DNA of 64,000 bases from SYAN01 sp964406345. GTDB taxonomy: Bacteria > Actinomycetota > Actinomycetes > Nanopelagicales > Nanopelagicaceae. The first letter of the stretch is position 1; every line of letters starts with the position of its first letter. Positions 41,528 to 49,934 of this stretch are shown here, one piece after another. The notes below the pieces were generated by a model. It did not search any database. It saw only the letters and a program-made list of their open reading frames with translations, and was not told the origin of the DNA. Location of the stretch: assembly GCA_964406345.1 (NCBI GenBank), contig CAYORK010000001.1, positions 1-64,000 on the forward strand, in the 5' to 3' direction. The translations under genes and the position numbers were made by a program.

Positions 41528-42543
41528 AGCAATCCCACCTTGATCAGAAGTTCTTGTGTCGCCTTGAGGTCACGGAGCGCATTGAGGTCGACGGCAGGCG
41601 CAGCGATCTCGTTCAGAGCTGGCAACCCAGTAGGACCGGCAAGACCATCAAGGAGTGAGTACTCCTTCGTGTCTGCAACGAACTTCTTCTGAGTGGATTC
41701 CCGAAGGAGATACTCGATCAAGGCTGAGGCAGCATCTCCTCGCTTCGATGTGGCGAGAATTCCGGCGCCGGAGACATTGATCATGTTCCCGAGGTCCCCA
41801 TCAGCGAAGAAGCCATCCTTGACGGAGATTTCTCGTCCCAATGCCTTGGCCACTTCGAAGACGTAGTAATGGTTGACAAGACCTAGGTCGATCTCGCCAT
41901 TCTCTATCGCTTCGACGATCATCGCGTTCTTCTCGTAGTACTTGGGTTCATTTGCCACGAGTGCCCGTAACCACTGCTCAGCCGCGGCATCTCCATTGGC
42001 AAGCCGAAGCGCAGTGACGAATGCCTGGAATGAGGAGTTGGTAGGGGCTATTCCAAAGCGACCCTGATATCGAGGGTTTGTCATGTCGAGGTATGAGGAG
42101 GGCAACTGACCTACGCGCTCAGGGCTGTAGGCGAATACTCGAGCTCGACCTGTCACTCCAACCCACTTCGAATCCGCGGAGGCAAAGCGAGTCGGTACCT
42201 TGGAGATGATCTCGGCGGGTAGATCTGCAAGGAGACCTGCCTCGGCTACCGCTCCAAGAGAGCCAGCATCCTGGGAGAGGAAGAGGTCGGCAGGGGAGTT
42301 CTCACCCTCCTCGAGGATCTGAGCGGCGAGTTCTGCAGAATCACCATAACGGACGTTGAGCTTGATTCCACTTTCAGCTTCGAAGGCTGCCAAGAAAGGG
42401 GCGATGAAGGTTTCGCTTCGCCCGGAGTAGATCGTGAGTTCTTTGCTCTCTGAACTGGAGTCAGAGGAGCAACCCGCAAGGAGGCTTGCCGTGATGATGG
42501 CAAGCGCGGCGATCGATAAGTGTCTCTTCTTCACGTTCTTCAC
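41524..42543 (-). CDS. Iron(III)-binding lipoprotein of ABC transporter
   Basis: A 339-residue FbpA-class binding protein. Lipobox LLAG-Cys25 anchors it to the membrane outer face. Tyr226-Tyr227 in LVNHYYVFE match the adjacent tyrosines that bind Fe(III) in this family; LTIYSGRSETF opens the mature domain. GTG start at 42543 with AGAGGA five bases upstream. First gene of the iron-transport operon. No clear IdeR/DtxR box was found in the 113 bases upstream. Confidence 0.88.
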   Translation of the reverse strand: MKNVKKRHLSIAALAIITASLLAGCSSDSSSESKELTIYSGRSETFIAPFLAAFEAESGIKLNVRYGDSAELAAQILEEGENSPADLFLSQDAGSLGAVAEAGLLADLPAEIISKVPTRFASADSKWVGVTGRARVFAYSPERVGQLPSSYLDMTNPRYQGRFGIAPTNSSFQAFVTALRLANGDAAAEQWLRALVANEPKYYEKNAMIVEAIENGEIDLGLVNHYYVFEVAKALGREISVKDGFFADGDLGNMINVSGAGILATSKRGDAASALIEYLLRESTQKKFVADTKEYSLLDGLAGPTGLPALNEIAAPAVDLNALRDLKATQELLIKVGLL

Positions 42544-42656
42544 GTTTTTCCTCTCTAGGACGGCGGCTGTCGCAACCTGGAGAGCAGGGTAAAAGAGAGT
42601 TTCGAATAACGCAACAAAAACGTTGCCTAATTAGCGCTCGCTTGGAGTGAGTTTCG

Positions 42657-43310
42657 TTACCGTACTGACCGAAGGACTGCGGTCACCTTTCCGAGGATCT
42701 CAGCCTTGTCACCGGGAATCGGGGCGTAGGCATCGTTGGCGGGCAGGAGCCAGACCTTGCCGTTCTTCACGGAGAAGGTCTTTACCGTCGCCTCACCATC
42801 GATCATGGCAGCGACGATCTCGCCCTTATTGCAATCCTTCTGGGATCGGACGACTACATAGTCCCCATCGCAGATTGCGGCGTCGACCATGGAATCCCCA
42901 ACGACCTTGAGCATGTAGAGCTCGCCCTCTCCGACCAGAGTCGCTGGAAGCGGGAAGACCTCTTCTACCTCTTGCTCGGCGAGGATCGGTGCGCCAGCTG
43001 CGATGCGACCCACGAGGGGTACGGCATGGGTCTTGGCGACCTCGGCCCCACTCTCGGAGATCCCCTTGATCTCGACCGCTCGACCTCGGGAGGGGTCACG
43101 GCGGATGAAGCCCTTGGCCTCCAGTTCACCGAGTTGGTACTTGACGCTAGAGGGGGAGGCAAGACCTGCGGCTTGGGCGATCTCTCGCATGGTGGGTGGG
43201 TAGCCACGCTCTTCAACGGACTTACGGATGACCTCGAGGATCGCGTGTTGGCGCTGGGTCAGACCGGTGCCATCGGGCAGGGAGTCGGGGAGTTCAAGGA
43301 TCTCGCTCAT
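42657..43310 (-). CDS. lexA: SOS repressor LexA
   Basis: A 217-residue LexA. The winged helix DNA-binding domain spans about 16-80 (LTQRQHAILEVI, PTMREIAQAAGL); the cleavage bond is Ala105-Gly106 in RIAAGAP, and the Ser140/Lys177 dyad lies in VVGDSMVD and ATVKTF. RecA filaments trigger self-cleavage and derepress SOS genes. Two LexA-like boxes lie in the 152 bases shared with the divergent LysM gene, consistent with autoregulation. Confidence 0.97.
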   Translation of the reverse strand: MSEILELPDSLPDGTGLTQRQHAILEVIRKSVEERGYPPTMREIAQAAGLASPSSVKYQLGELEAKGFIRRDPSRGRAVEIKGISESGAEVAKTHAVPLVGRIAAGAPILAEQEVEEVFPLPATLVGEGELYMLKVVGDSMVDAAICDGDYVVVRSQKDCNKGEIVAAMIDGEATVKTFSVKNGKVWLLPANDAYAPIPGDKAEILGKVTAVLRSVR

Positions 43311-43342
43311 GGGGTAAGGCTACGGGGGGAGAGGGAAAAATT

Positions 43343-43356
43343 CAAACAAATGTTCG
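43343..43356. promoter_or_regulatory. LexA box 1 in lexA/LysM divergent region
   Basis: CAAACAAATGTTCG differs by one base from CGAAC-N4-GTTCG, within a longer palindrome TTCAAACAAATGTTCGAA. It is 33 bases from the lexA start and is the likely autoregulatory site. Confidence 0.75.
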
Positions 43357-43400
43357 AAAAAAACTTGCTGGTGTCGGAGGGGAGGTGTACCTTTCGGTTT

Positions 43401-43414
43401 AGAACAGGTGTTCG
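43401..43414. promoter_or_regulatory. LexA box 2 near the LysM gene
   Basis: AGAACAGGTGTTCG has one mismatch to the consensus and overlaps the palindrome GTTCGAAC (43410-43417). It lies about 50 bases before the LysM start and should make that gene DNA-damage inducible. Confidence 0.75.
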
Positions 43415-43462
43415 AACACTATCCCCGGTGTCGATGACCCTGTTGTGAAGGCAAGTGACGCA

Positions 43463-43846
43463 ATGACCACATACGCAATCGCCACGACGATCCCATCACT
43501 TCAGTTGGCGGAAAAACCATTGAAAAACAGCGCTTTTCGAGGGGTTCGTTTGACGAAGCGGGGCCGACTGATCTCAAGAATCGCGTTAGTGGCCTCGATG
43601 TCGATCCTCATCGCGAGTGGCTATTCGGCGCTTTCAGGGGTATCCGCAGATACATCGGAAAGTGGGGAGAGCGGACGAGAGCACCTCGAGGTAATCGTGG
43701 TTGCCCCTGGCGAAAGCCTCTGGTCGATCGCCAAACTCCTTGGGGGCGATCAAGAGGAGAACGTCGCCCGGATCATCGAGCTCAACGCGCTCAGCACGCC
43801 GAGCCTTTCTGCTGGTACGCGCTTGATCATCCCGACACGCGGGTAA
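43463..43846 (+). CDS. LysM cell-division suppressor, SOS-regulated (ChiZ/DivS/YneA-like)
   Basis: A 127-residue membrane protein: a basic N-terminus, one membrane span at about 37-57 (ISRIALVASMSILIASG) and an external LysM domain at about 76-124 (VVAPGESLWSIAKLL to LIIPTR). The same divergent position next to lexA and before nrdR is occupied by Rv2719c (ChiZ) in mycobacteria and DivS in corynebacteria, which halt division after DNA damage. ATG 43463 was preferred to GTG 43445 because AAGG lies upstream of it. LexA boxes precede it. Function rests on synteny and domain layout; sequence identity to named members was not tested. Confidence 0.85.
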   Translation: MTTYAIATTIPSLQLAEKPLKNSAFRGVRLTKRGRLISRIALVASMSILIASGYSALSGVSADTSESGESGREHLEVIVVAPGESLWSIAKLLGGDQEENVARIIELNALSTPSLSAGTRLIIPTRG

Positions 43847-43883
43847 ATGCCAGGGAACCCTCAACTCCGGGTCTACAGTTACC

Positions 43884-43926
43884 ACTAGATGTTGGGGTGA
43901 TTTTGCGATAACCTTCCACACCTAGT
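43884..43926. promoter_or_regulatory. Candidate tandem NrdR boxes
   Basis: ACTAGATGTTGG (43884-43895) and TCCACACCTAGT (43915-43926) each resemble the ACTACATGTAGT-like NrdR operator, with centres 31 bases apart, about three helical turns. They precede nrdR-nrdJ, the expected targets. Matches are imperfect, so this needs a motif scan. Confidence 0.5.
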
Positions 43927-44006
43927 GGTCTTCAGCCACTTTTGAGGAAGTTTCGGGATACACCCACATCTGGGAAATTCCCAATATTGAAAGGTTAGAC
44001 ACGCCG

Positions 44007-44555
44007 ATGATCTGTCCCTTCTGCCGACACGATGACTCCAGGGTCATCGACTCTCGGCCAGTCGAAGAGGGCAGCGCCATCCGTCGAAGGAGAGAGTGCA
44101 CTCAGTGCGGCTCTCGTTTCTCCACCCAGGAGACCTCGATCTTGGCGATCATCAAGCGAAGCGGGGCCACAGAGCCCTTCAGTCGCGAGAAGGTGATCAA
44201 CGGCGTCCGAAAGGCTTGTCAGAACCGCCCGGTGGATGAGGATGATTTAGCACTCCTCGCACAACGAGTGGAAGAGAGCCTCCGGGCAACGGGCCAGGCA
44301 GAGATCGAAGCGCAAGAAGTGGGCATGGCAATCCTTGCGCCACTCCGTGAACTCGATGAGGTCGCCTACCTGCGTTATGCCTCGGTTTACCGTAACTTCT
44401 CCTCCCTTGACGACTTCGAAGGCGAGATCGCATTGTTGCGAGCGATGCCATCGAATTCCTCATCCGAGATTTCATCGCGAACTTCCCCCGCGAATCTTCC
44501 CTCCAAGTACAACGCTTCCCCAAGCGATCTATCCCCGCGGATCAAAACAACTTAA
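44007..44555 (+). CDS. nrdR: Transcriptional repressor NrdR
   Basis: A 182-residue NrdR. The zinc ribbon uses Cys3, Cys6, Cys31 and Cys34 (MICPFC and ECTQC), followed by the ATP-cone (IKRSGATEPFSREKVINGVRKAC). It senses ATP/dATP and represses ribonucleotide reductase genes. The conserved protein ends near residue 150; the remaining 30 residues are Ser/Pro-rich. It is 27 bases upstream of nrdJ and co-transcribed. Confidence 0.97.
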   Translation: MICPFCRHDDSRVIDSRPVEEGSAIRRRRECTQCGSRFSTQETSILAIIKRSGATEPFSREKVINGVRKACQNRPVDEDDLALLAQRVEESLRATGQAEIEAQEVGMAILAPLRELDEVAYLRYASVYRNFSSLDDFEGEIALLRAMPSNSSSEISSRTSPANLPSKYNASPSDLSPRIKTT

Positions 44556-44582
44556 CAACACCAGGAAATCGGAGCTATAGAA

Positions 44583-47372
44583 ATGTCAGATACGGTCATC
44601 AATCGACCCTCTTCGAAGTCGAAGAACAAAGGCCTCACCATCGAGCGTCTTTACACAACCGCAGGGAAGCATCCATACGACGAAGCCACATGGGAACGTC
44701 GCGATGTCGTCCAGACCAACTGGAAGAGCGGCGAGGTCATCTTCGAACAACGAGGCGTCGAGTTCCCAGATTTCTGGTCGGTCAATGCATCGACCATCGT
44801 CACCACCAAGTACTTCCGTGGTGCAGTCGGACATGAGAATCGTGAATGGTCGCTCCGCCAAGTCATCGATCGCGTCGTCCTGACATATGTCCGCGCAGGA
44901 AAGCAATTCGGTTACTTCGCAACCGATGCTGATGCAGAGATCTTCGAACACGAGTTGACATGGATGTTGATGCACCAAGTCTTCTCATTCAACTCACCAG
45001 TCTGGTTCAACGTCGGAACCGCTGCACCACAACAGGTCAGCGCATGCTTCATCCTCTCCGTCGATGACACTATGGATTCGATCCTCAACTGGTACCGCGA
45101 AGAAGGAATGATCTTCAAAGGTGGATCCGGTGCCGGTCTCAACCTCTCCCGCATCCGCTCTGCCAAAGAGCTCCTAAGCTCTGGTGGAAATGCATCCGGA
45201 CCGGTCTCATTCATGCGTGGTGCTGATGCATCAGCAGGAACCATCAAGTCCGGTGGCGCAACACGTCGCGCCGCAAAGATGGTCGTTCTTGATGTAGACC
45301 ACCCAGATATCGAAGAGTTCATCGAGACCAAGGTCTCTGAAGAAGAGAAGATTCGCGTCCTCCGTGATGCTGGTTTCGACATGGATCTCGGCGGCAAGGA
45401 CATCATCTCGGTCCAATATCAGAACGCGAACAACTCAGTTCGTGTATCCGATGAGTTCATGCGCGCCTATGAGAACGGTCAAGATTTCGGACTCCGCGCT
45501 CGCGCAACCGGCGAAGTGATTGAGACGATCTCTGCCAAAAACCTCTTCCGCAAGATGTCGGAAGCAGCATGGGCTTGCGCTGATCCAGGTATCCAATACG
45601 ACGACACCATCAACGATTGGCACACCAATCCAGAGACCGGTCGCATCAATGCATCCAATCCTTGCTCGGAGTACATGTCACTCGACAACTCCTCATGCAA
45701 CCTCGCATCACTCAACTTGATGAAGTTCCTCAAGGAAGACGGTTCATTCGACGCGAAGTCATTCACCAAGGCCGTCGAGATGATCATCACTGCAATGGAT
45801 ATCTCGATCTGCTTCGCAGACTTCCCAACAGAAGCGATCGGTGAGACCACTCGTGCATATCGTCAGCTCGGTATCGGATATGCCAACCTCGGTGCGCTCT
45901 TGATGGCGAGCGGAATGCCATATGACAGCGATGCCGGACGTTCACTCGCCGGTTCGATCACATCCTTGATGACTGGCGTCTCCTATCGTCGCTCCGCCGA
46001 GTTGGCAGGAATCGTCGGTGCCTACGACGGTTATGCCCGCAACGCAGCCGCACATACACGTGTGATGAAGAAGCATCAGGCAGCATCGCTCTCGGCGAAG
46101 TCAATGTCTGAGATCGATCGCAGCGTCTGGGCTGAGGCGAACAAGGCTTGGGACGAAGGCGTGAAGATCGGCGAAACCAATGGCTGGCGTAACGCGCAGG
46201 CCTCGGTTCTCGCACCGACCGGCACCATCGGTTTGATGATGGATTGCGACACCACTGGTATCGAGCCAGACCTCGCCTTGGTCAAGTTCAAGAAGTTGGT
46301 CGGCGGCGGATCGATGCAGATCGTCAACCAGACCGTGCCACTAGCGCTCAAGCGACTCGGTTACACCGACGAGACGATCGAAGCCGTGGTCGAGTACATC
46401 GCCGCCAATGGAAACGTCATCGATGCACCAGGTCTCAAGAAGGAGCATTACGACGTCTTCGATTGCGCCATGGGTGTAAGTCCGATCCAAGCCATGGGCC
46501 ACGTACGGATGATGGCTGCTTGCCAGCCATTCCTCTCCGGCGCGATCTCAAAGACCGTCAACCTCCCAGAGAGCGCGACTGTCGAAGAGGTGGAAGAGGT
46601 CTATTACCAAGGTTGGAAGCTCGGCCTCAAGGCGCTCGCTGTCTACCGCGACAACTGCAAGGTCGGCCAACCGCTCTCTGATGGCAAGGCAGCAAAGAAG
46701 GAAGAGAGTTCTTCGGCCTCAGCTCCTGCTCCTGCTGTCCGCAAGCGACTACCAAAGTCACGTCCATCGCGAACCACATCGTTCTCAGTCGCTGGCGCAG
46801 AGGGATACCTCACCGCCGGTACCTATGAAGACGGTGCCCTCGGCGAGATCTTCTTGAAACTCGGCAAGCAAGGTTCGACCCTTGCCGGAGTGATGGATGC
46901 CTTCTCGATCGCAGTTTCGATCGGTCTGCAATACGGAGTTCCTCTCGAGACCTATGTCGAGAAGTTCACCAACCTCCGATTCGAGCCAGCGGGTATGACC
47001 GATGACAAGGATGTTCGCATGGCACAGTCGATGATGGATTACATCTTCCGACGACTTGCCCTTGATTACCTTCCCTTCGAGACTCGTTCAGCGATGGGGC
47101 TCTACACCGCAGCAGAGCGTGCAAATGCACTCGACAGCGGTGAATATGCGCAAGCAGCCCCTGCAGTCGCTCCAGCACCGGTTGAGATCACGATCGAATC
47201 GAAGGCGCCAGCCGTCGATACTTCGACCGTCGGATCTTCGACCGAACTCTTGGAGAAGATCTCAGGTTTCAAGAGCGATGCACCTCTCTGCATGACATGC
47301 GGAGTGAAGATGCGCCCATCAGGTGCCTGCTATGTCTGCGAAGGATGTGGATCCACATCTGGTTGCAGTTGA
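44583..47372 (+). CDS. nrdJ: Vitamin B12-dependent (class II) ribonucleotide reductase
   Basis: A 929-residue NrdJ. The N-terminal domain has FNSPVWFNVGT and FKGGSGAGLNLSRIRS; the barrel shows NPCSEYMSLDNSSCNLASLNLMKF with the active-site cysteines and radical-transfer cysteine, and later PTGTIGLMMDCDTTGIEPD. A C-terminal zinc-ribbon tail (CMTCGVKMRPSGACYVC) carries the reducing cysteines. It makes deoxyribonucleotides aerobically or anaerobically using adenosylcobalamin. Codon use is strongly biased, as in a highly expressed gene. No class I genes are in the window. Confidence 0.97.
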   Translation: MSDTVINRPSSKSKNKGLTIERLYTTAGKHPYDEATWERRDVVQTNWKSGEVIFEQRGVEFPDFWSVNASTIVTTKYFRGAVGHENREWSLRQVIDRVVLTYVRAGKQFGYFATDADAEIFEHELTWMLMHQVFSFNSPVWFNVGTAAPQQVSACFILSVDDTMDSILNWYREEGMIFKGGSGAGLNLSRIRSAKELLSSGGNASGPVSFMRGADASAGTIKSGGATRRAAKMVVLDVDHPDIEEFIETKVSEEEKIRVLRDAGFDMDLGGKDIISVQYQNANNSVRVSDEFMRAYENGQDFGLRARATGEVIETISAKNLFRKMSEAAWACADPGIQYDDTINDWHTNPETGRINASNPCSEYMSLDNSSCNLASLNLMKFLKEDGSFDAKSFTKAVEMIITAMDISICFADFPTEAIGETTRAYRQLGIGYANLGALLMASGMPYDSDAGRSLAGSITSLMTGVSYRRSAELAGIVGAYDGYARNAAAHTRVMKKHQAASLSAKSMSEIDRSVWAEANKAWDEGVKIGETNGWRNAQASVLAPTGTIGLMMDCDTTGIEPDLALVKFKKLVGGGSMQIVNQTVPLALKRLGYTDETIEAVVEYIAANGNVIDAPGLKKEHYDVFDCAMGVSPIQAMGHVRMMAACQPFLSGAISKTVNLPESATVEEVEEVYYQGWKLGLKALAVYRDNCKVGQPLSDGKAAKKEESSSASAPAPAVRKRLPKSRPSRTTSFSVAGAEGYLTAGTYEDGALGEIFLKLGKQGSTLAGVMDAFSIAVSIGLQYGVPLETYVEKFTNLRFEPAGMTDDKDVRMAQSMMDYIFRRLALDYLPFETRSAMGLYTAAERANALDSGEYAQAAPAVAPAPVEITIESKAPAVDTSTVGSSTELLEKISGFKSDAPLCMTCGVKMRPSGACYVCEGCGSTSGCS

Positions 47373-47384
47373 TCAGTAGTAGAG

Positions 47385-47410
47385 AATCAGCCCCCGCAAG
47401 GGGGCTGATT
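47385..47410 (+). terminator. Rho-independent terminator after nrdJ
   Basis: A perfect 11-bp stem (47385-47395 with 47400-47410), a GCAA tetraloop and a following TGTTTT tract, 12 bases past the nrdJ stop. Confidence 0.95.
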
Positions 47411-47467
47411 TGTTTTCCGGGTGGATAGAACATTGGCTTGGGATTGACTCTTGATCAGGATGGATCT

Positions 47468-49447
47468 TTGAATACCAAACTCACATCGACTCTCAAAGCA
47501 GCGGTCGAGTCGATCGGTGGAAGTGATCGCCCAGGCCAAGTCGAGATGGCAGAAGCGATTGATGAGGCCATCTCATCTGGCACCCATCTCTTGGTGCAGG
47601 CTGGCACTGGTACCGGCAAGTCACTCGCATACCTCATACCCGCTCTAGCGAGCGGTAAGCGAGCTCTCGTTGCAACATCGACTCTTGCCTTGCAACGCCA
47701 ACTTGTAGAACGCGATCTTCCGCGAATCAAGGAAGGAGTTGAGAAGGCCTTAGGGCGTGAGATCTCATTCGCTGTCTACAAGGGGGTAGGGAACTATCTC
47801 TGCAAGCAAAAACTCTTTGGAACCCCTGACCTCGATACCGATGCATTGATCGAAGTCTCCACTCTCGAGCGAGAAGCGAAACGACTGCGGGAATGGAGTC
47901 AGATCGCAGGTATCTCCGGGGATCGCGATGATGCTCCCGAGGTCGATCGCAGGGTTTGGGCCGCGAGTTCTGTAAGCGGTAGGGAGTGCATGGGGGCCGA
48001 GGAGTGTCCTTTCGGTAGCACCTGTTTTGCGGTCGTAGCGAAGGCGAAAGCGCAGAACGCAGATATCGTCGTCACTAATCACACCCTCCTTGCCATCGAA
48101 GTGGTCGACTCACACCCGATCCTTCCTGATCGCGATGTTGTGATCCTCGATGAGGCGCATGATTTCGTCGATCGCACCACTCAGGCCGTGACAGAGGAAT
48201 TGACTGCAGCGCGAGTATTGCGAGCCGCATCGCTCTATCGGAAGTATGCCGGCGAAAAGGCATCTGGACCGGGCCACGAACTCACTGCAGCGGGTGAGGA
48301 ATTCGAAGATGAGATGACGAGCTTTCGAGATCACTTCCTCTCCGCAACAAACGAACAACGCCGCCTAACAGAACTTCCTTCATCACTCGAATCATCGATA
48401 CGCAGGGTGAAGGAGTGCAGCGAGGCGATCTCCGCAAGGCTTGCGAGTGAAGAGTCGATTGAGAGCGTCGACCTCCTCGCAGAGCGAGCGCGAGTCAAAG
48501 GCGCGATCAATGAGATCAAGACGGTGACGACAAAGATGCTTCGTCTACAAGATGCACAGGTGCTTTGGTACGAACCGACATTCAATACCCTCTATCTGGC
48601 CCCTCTCGAAGTCTCCGAAGTACTGGCCTCGAATCTCTTCGCACACGGACCGGTCATCGCAACGAGCGCCACTCTCAAAGTCGGTGGAAGCTTCGAATCG
48701 ATCAAGCGCGGACTTGGCATCAATGAGGTTGAAGATGTGAAGACACTCGATGTCGGGTCACCTTTCGACTTCGAACGACAAGGGATGCTCTATCTCGCCT
48801 CACACCTGCCAGAGCCCACCCGTGATGGCCCAACTCAAGAAGCTCTGGATGAACTAGGGGAGTTGATCGAAGCGGCGGGCGGTAGGACTCTCGCACTCTT
48901 CTCTTCGTGGCGAGGCGTCGAAGCAGCCGACATGCATCTACGTAAGGTTCTCGCTGATCTTGAGTTCACGATCATCACTGCTCGTCGGGGCGATCCCATC
49001 GGATCTTTGGTGGAGAGGTTTGCCCATGATGAGAGGTCGATACTGATCGGCACCATCTCGCTCTGGCAAGGCGTGGATGTACCTGGCCCTGCTTGCACAC
49101 TCGTCGCTATCGATCGAATTCCTTTTCCGCGTCCTGATGATCCGGTGATGGCGGCACGAAGTGAGCAGGCTGATAGCGCAGGAGGCTCAGGTTTCATGGA
49201 TGTATCGCTGCCACGCGCTGCACTCTTGCTCGCACAAGGAAGTGGTCGATTGATTCGATCAATCGAGGATCGTGGCGTTGTGGCAATCCTCGATTCTCGG
49301 ATCACAAGGAAGCGCTACGGAAAGATCTTGGTCGAATCGATGCCACCTTTCTGGCGTACCGAGGATGGTGCTTTAGTCAAAGAGTCATTGCGAAGACTCG
49401 ATGAGAGTCTTGATGCTGGGCCAGGCCTTGGCAAAGCTCGCGTGTAG
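47468..49447 (+). CDS. dinG: DinG-type ATP-dependent helicase
   Basis: A 659-residue superfamily 2 XPD/DinG helicase. Walker A QAGTGTGKSLAYLIP lies near 44-58 and the DEAH box in VVILDEAHDFVD. Cysteines in NYLCKQKL, RECMGAEECPFGSTCF form the [4Fe-4S] cluster site between motifs. C-terminal motifs TLALFSSWRG and LWQGVDVPG, then QGSGRLIRS complete the motor. TTG 47468 was selected because AGGA lies seven bases upstream; TTG 47438 and 47444 are alternatives. Such helicases resolve R-loops and stalled forks. Its 3' end overlaps the convergent Nudix gene by 63 bases. Confidence 0.9.
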   Translation: MNTKLTSTLKAAVESIGGSDRPGQVEMAEAIDEAISSGTHLLVQAGTGTGKSLAYLIPALASGKRALVATSTLALQRQLVERDLPRIKEGVEKALGREISFAVYKGVGNYLCKQKLFGTPDLDTDALIEVSTLEREAKRLREWSQIAGISGDRDDAPEVDRRVWAASSVSGRECMGAEECPFGSTCFAVVAKAKAQNADIVVTNHTLLAIEVVDSHPILPDRDVVILDEAHDFVDRTTQAVTEELTAARVLRAASLYRKYAGEKASGPGHELTAAGEEFEDEMTSFRDHFLSATNEQRRLTELPSSLESSIRRVKECSEAISARLASEESIESVDLLAERARVKGAINEIKTVTTKMLRLQDAQVLWYEPTFNTLYLAPLEVSEVLASNLFAHGPVIATSATLKVGGSFESIKRGLGINEVEDVKTLDVGSPFDFERQGMLYLASHLPEPTRDGPTQEALDELGELIEAAGGRTLALFSSWRGVEAADMHLRKVLADLEFTIITARRGDPIGSLVERFAHDERSILIGTISLWQGVDVPGPACTLVAIDRIPFPRPDDPVMAARSEQADSAGGSGFMDVSLPRAALLLAQGSGRLIRSIEDRGVVAILDSRITRKRYGKILVESMPPFWRTEDGALVKESLRRLDESLDAGPGLGKARV

Positions 49448-49849
49448 AGGAAGTAGTTCTACCTTTTCCATCTCCACCCAGGTCGCTTCGACCGTCTCGT
49501 GATTGCTCTCGCCGATAGCGAAGTGGTCGAGGGCGTGCGCGATGATGGTCTCGTAGCGCCAGTCACCATGATCATCTGAGAAGCGAAATGCGCGCTCAAG
49601 ATCGATCATCTCGCCATTGATACCGATCTCCTCCATCGCTTCACGGATCGCTGCTTCATCCCAGTTTTCATGTGAGTCGCGAGCGCCACCGGGGATTCCC
49701 CAGGTGCCTCCGTTATGGACCCATGGTGCGCGAAGTTGAAGAAGTACTTGGCTGGATCGGACGAGCAAGAGTCCCGCCGCTCCATTGAGTCCCCAGTGGC
49801 GAGAACCGCAACGGCATTCGATCCAACCATCGCCATCGCGCGCTGCCAT
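49385..49849 (-). CDS. Nudix hydrolase
   Basis: A 154-residue Nudix protein. The Nudix box GARDSHENWDEAAIREAMEEIG follows the G-x5-E-x7-REUxEExGU pattern with the glutamates for Mg2+. The first 25 residues, with WIECRCGSRHWGLNGAAGLLL, match actinobacterial ADP-ribose or 8-oxo-dGTP-type hydrolases. ATG 49849 was preferred to GTG 49882. It overlaps the dinG 3' end, an unusually long convergent overlap. Substrate unknown. Confidence 0.9.
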   Translation of the reverse strand: MAARDGDGWIECRCGSRHWGLNGAAGLLLVRSSQVLLQLRAPWVHNGGTWGIPGGARDSHENWDEAAIREAMEEIGINGEMIDLERAFRFSDDHGDWRYETIIAHALDHFAIGESNHETVEATWVEMEKVELLPLHASFAKAWPSIKTLIESSQ

Positions 49850-49934
49850 GAGTTGAGTTTTCCACAGCAATTGGAAACCCACACCTTAGGAGGACCACCC
49901 CAGAATCAAGTGGACTTCTCCCTACCTTGGCGCG

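Noticed and set aside
42544..42656. IdeR/DtxR iron box upstream of the iron transporter
   Set aside because: TTAGGCAA resembles a half-site only; the second half does not match, and GCAAC/GTTGC around an AT-rich loop is too short to call.
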